Shown here: positions 5,376 to 6,852 of the stretch, piece by piece
How positions within the stretch are numbered: the stretch's first letter is position 1
Layout of the letters: each line of letters starts with the position of its first letter
Source: Planctomycetaceae bacterium
Lineage (GTDB): Bacteria; Planctomycetota; Planctomycetia; Planctomycetales; Planctomycetaceae
Reading direction: 5' to 3'
Assembly (NCBI GenBank): GCA_029259875.1
Contig: JAJDEK010000506.1
Span: forward strand, 1-6,852
Length of the DNA stretch: 6,852 bases
Position numbers and translations under genes: made by a program
Notes under the pieces: model-generated
What the model saw: the letters and a program-made list of their open reading frames with translations, nothing else
What the model was told of the DNA's origin: nothing
The model's database searches: none

Positions 5376-5400
5376 ATCACGATTGGAATTGTGATTTTTT
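5376..5400 (+). terminator. Inverted repeat followed by a T run, terminator-like on the plus strand
   Basis: ATCAC and GTGAT form the ends of a 20-base inverted repeat with ATT/AAT inside and one G-T pair, followed at once on the plus strand by TTTTTT. That is the form of an intrinsic terminator, but every nearby gene reads the other way. It could stop antisense transcripts entering the glycosyltransferase gene, or be a dyad protein-binding site upstream of the mraZ promoter. The stem is AT-rich and weak. Confidence 0.3.
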
Positions 5401-5454
5401 AGTTTTTTAAATTTTGTTGATCCGAATCAAATTTAACGTTCGATTTTCGTCAAT

Positions 5455-6576
5455 TTAGCGATGCTGTTGCAGCACCTTTTCGTAAATCTGGTCGTATTTC
5501 TGGGCTATAGAATCCCATGTAAATTCTTTTTTGACAGTAATTTGCGCATTCTTGGCCATCTCGTGAAACACCGAAGGCTGATTACTAAGATCGAGTAATG
5601 CTTGTTGAATCTCAGCAGGACTTCCCTGAGCTACTAAAACCCCCTGCCTACCATTTTCAATCAGTTCAGAAACCCCATCAACGTCTGTTGAAATGACTGG
5701 TAAACCAGAGGCCATCGCCTCCAGGACCACATTTGGCATCCCTTCCCATAACGAGGGGAGCACCAGACAACTGGCTGCTTTCATCAATTGAGGAATCTGA
5801 GGTAGCCAACCAGTGAAATGAATCCGTGAAGCACACGGCAATTTTTGGGCCTGTTGTTCCAGCTCTGATTTCAACGGCCCTTCGCCAACAAACAGGAGAT
5901 GAAAATCGGAAGCTTGCTCTGCAAAGCCGGAAAACGCAGTCAGAAGATCGCAGGGGGCCTTCTGGGGATCTAATCGCCCTACGAATAGAATCACCTTCGC
6001 ACCGGAAGGAATCCCCCAGGGGCGCAAATCCATCGCTTCTGCAGTATTAAACAATTCGAAATCGACACCATTGGGAATCACCATCACTTTGGACTCTGCA
6101 AGCTTTCCCTGCTGAATAGAAAACTGTGCCACCGATTGACTGACACAGACATTCAAATCTACGAGACCATTAGTCCAACGATCCAGAGAGAGATGGCTAT
6201 TCTTTCGTTTTTCGGAGACACGAATGCCAGAAACAACATGCCGTATTCCCGATAAGCGGGCAGCAATTCGACCAGCTAGATTGGCATGAAATAAAAATGT
6301 TTGCAGTAAAACTGGTTTTTGTGCTTTGAATTTTCTTGCTAACCGCCAGATAATGCGAGCATCCCGAGGTGAATGCGCATGTAAGATCTCTGTGGGAATT
6401 TCCGCTAACTGAAGTTCATCTACCAGTGGTCCTGTGCCTGTCAGAGAATAAACAACGGGAGCCCATTTTTCACGATTTAACCGCTTCACAATCTGAACGA
6501 GCGCACGCTCCGCCCCGCCAGGCTGCAACCCGGTAATACAAAAAGCAATCGGAGTGGGAGAGACTTCGTCAGACAA
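5455..6576 (-). CDS. Glycosyltransferase, GT-B fold, GT4-like family
   Basis: Retaining glycosyltransferase of the GT4 type, transferring a sugar from a nucleotide-sugar donor to an unknown acceptor, probably in surface polysaccharide or glycolipid synthesis at the cytoplasmic membrane face. Visible (373 residues counted from TTG 6576): ITGLQPGGAERAL (14-26), the acceptor-side GGAER loop; VIPNGVDFELF (166-176) at the domain hinge; ILFVGRLDPQKAP (196-208) opening the donor domain; and EGMPNVVLEAMASGLPV (278-294), the E-x7-E donor-binding motif. Length is normal for the family. No ATG lies near the N-terminus. TTG at 6576 has AAAGGA seven bases before it; TTG at 6600 would add eight residues but lacks a Shine-Dalgarno sequence and is just after an in-frame TGA. 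It precedes mraZ by 200 bases and is probably transcribed separately. Substrate cannot be told. Confidence 0.9.
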   Translation of the reverse strand: MSDEVSPTPIAFCITGLQPGGAERALVQIVKRLNREKWAPVVYSLTGTGPLVDELQLAEIPTEILHAHSPRDARIIWRLARKFKAQKPVLLQTFLFHANLAGRIAARLSGIRHVVSGIRVSEKRKNSHLSLDRWTNGLVDLNVCVSQSVAQFSIQQGKLAESKVMVIPNGVDFELFNTAEAMDLRPWGIPSGAKVILFVGRLDPQKAPCDLLTAFSGFAEQASDFHLLFVGEGPLKSELEQQAQKLPCASRIHFTGWLPQIPQLMKAASCLVLPSLWEGMPNVVLEAMASGLPVISTDVDGVSELIENGRQGVLVAQGSPAEIQQALLDLSNQPSVFHEMAKNAQITVKKEFTWDSIAQKYDQIYEKVLQQHR

Positions 6577-6814
6577 CCATTTTTCCTTTGTAGGAAGCAA
6601 AAAATCAGCATACGACTGGTTCAGTCAGCCATTACCTGAATTCTATTGTTCGAAGGCTGAAATTGGCGACAAGCTTAGATTCCGAAATTGTGCTCAATAT
6701 GCTAAGAGAAAATAAAAATCTTCGTTAAAATCCGCCATTTTCAACCGTTTCCCGAGAAATTTAAGCAGACTCAACCAAACCCTCTTTAAGTCAAACGCTT
6801 CAGAAACTTACTTC
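6577..6814. other. Divergent intergenic region between the glycosyltransferase and queA
   Basis: This 238-base AT-rich region must contain the starts of two transcripts reading away from each other. I see several partial -10-like boxes but no pair of hexamers with proper spacing that I would call a promoter on either strand. No structured RNA or extra gene is evident. Confidence 0.4.
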
Positions 6815-6852
6815 ATGACCGAATTAAACACTTTTGACTACGAACTTCCCCC
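6815..6852 (+). CDS. queA: Start of queA, tRNA preQ1 ribosyltransferase-isomerase (cut by window edge)
   Basis: Only 12 full codons are present, reading MTELNTFDYELP and probably continuing with proline. A QueA protein normally opens with a short lead followed by FDYELP at this distance from the start. QueA uses S-adenosylmethionine to turn preQ1 at the tRNA wobble position into epoxyqueuosine. The gene reads away from the dcw cluster. The call rests on one short motif at the right place, so it needs the flanking sequence for proof. The ribosome-binding site is weak. Confidence 0.68.
   Translation, partial: MTELNTFDYELP

Noticed and set aside
1..6852. CRISPR array, tRNA gene, insertion sequence or prophage remnants
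   Set aside because: No regularly spaced direct repeats with unique spacers, no tRNA-like cloverleaf sequence, and no transposase or phage protein motifs were seen.

Overview
The window looks like part of a planctomycete chromosome, carrying the start of a reduced dcw (division and cell wall) cluster read leftward on the minus strand. In transcription order (right to left) it holds a family-4-type glycosyltransferase (5455-6576), mraZ (4799-5254), a 604-base spacer, rsmH/mraW (3274-4194), a large Gln/Asn-rich membrane protein ending in two LysM domains (1299-3182), a small FtsL-like bitopic protein (887-1201), and the N-terminal 262 residues of an FtsI/PBP-type peptidoglycan transpeptidase that runs off the left edge (1-788). 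At the right edge the first 12-13 codons of a gene reading the other way (6815-6852, plus strand) match the start of QueA. The planctomycete assignment is an inference: it rests on the sparse mraZ-rsmH-X-ftsL-ftsI order with 80-100 base gaps in place of the usual tight overlaps, the inserted LysM protein, and the moderate GC content. The genus cannot be fixed from this window; a Gimesia- or Rubinisphaera-like organism is only a guess.

Regulation is unusually readable. mraZ has a sigma70-like promoter (5294-5321), followed by three direct repeats with 10-base period (TGGTG, TGGTG, TGGGG on the minus strand, 5259-5283). This is the layout of a MraZ operator, sitting between promoter and start codon over the ribosome-binding site. 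rsmH has its own good promoter (4379-4407) and a roughly 180-base leader with several hairpins, so it need not depend on mraZ read-through.

The most unexplained part is the spacer between mraZ and rsmH. Its mraZ-proximal half (about 4529-4792) contains a series of hairpins. Two have different stems but the identical 8-base loop (AATGGAAG on the minus strand), one more has a related 8-base loop (AGATGGAA), and a weaker fourth also exposes ATGGAA. One copy lies behind a perfect AAGGAGG ribosome-binding site and opens a 12-codon reading frame. This could be an intercistronic structured RNA, for example a target or sponge for a GGA-binding protein of the CsrA type, or a set of leader mini-ORFs. 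The sequence alone does not decide.

Together the genes describe envelope and division functions. MraZ is a transcription regulator of the cluster, RsmH methylates 16S rRNA, and the LysM protein, FtsL-like protein and transpeptidase are predicted inner-membrane proteins with periplasmic parts. The glycosyltransferase and queA flank the cluster and are probably not part of the division module.
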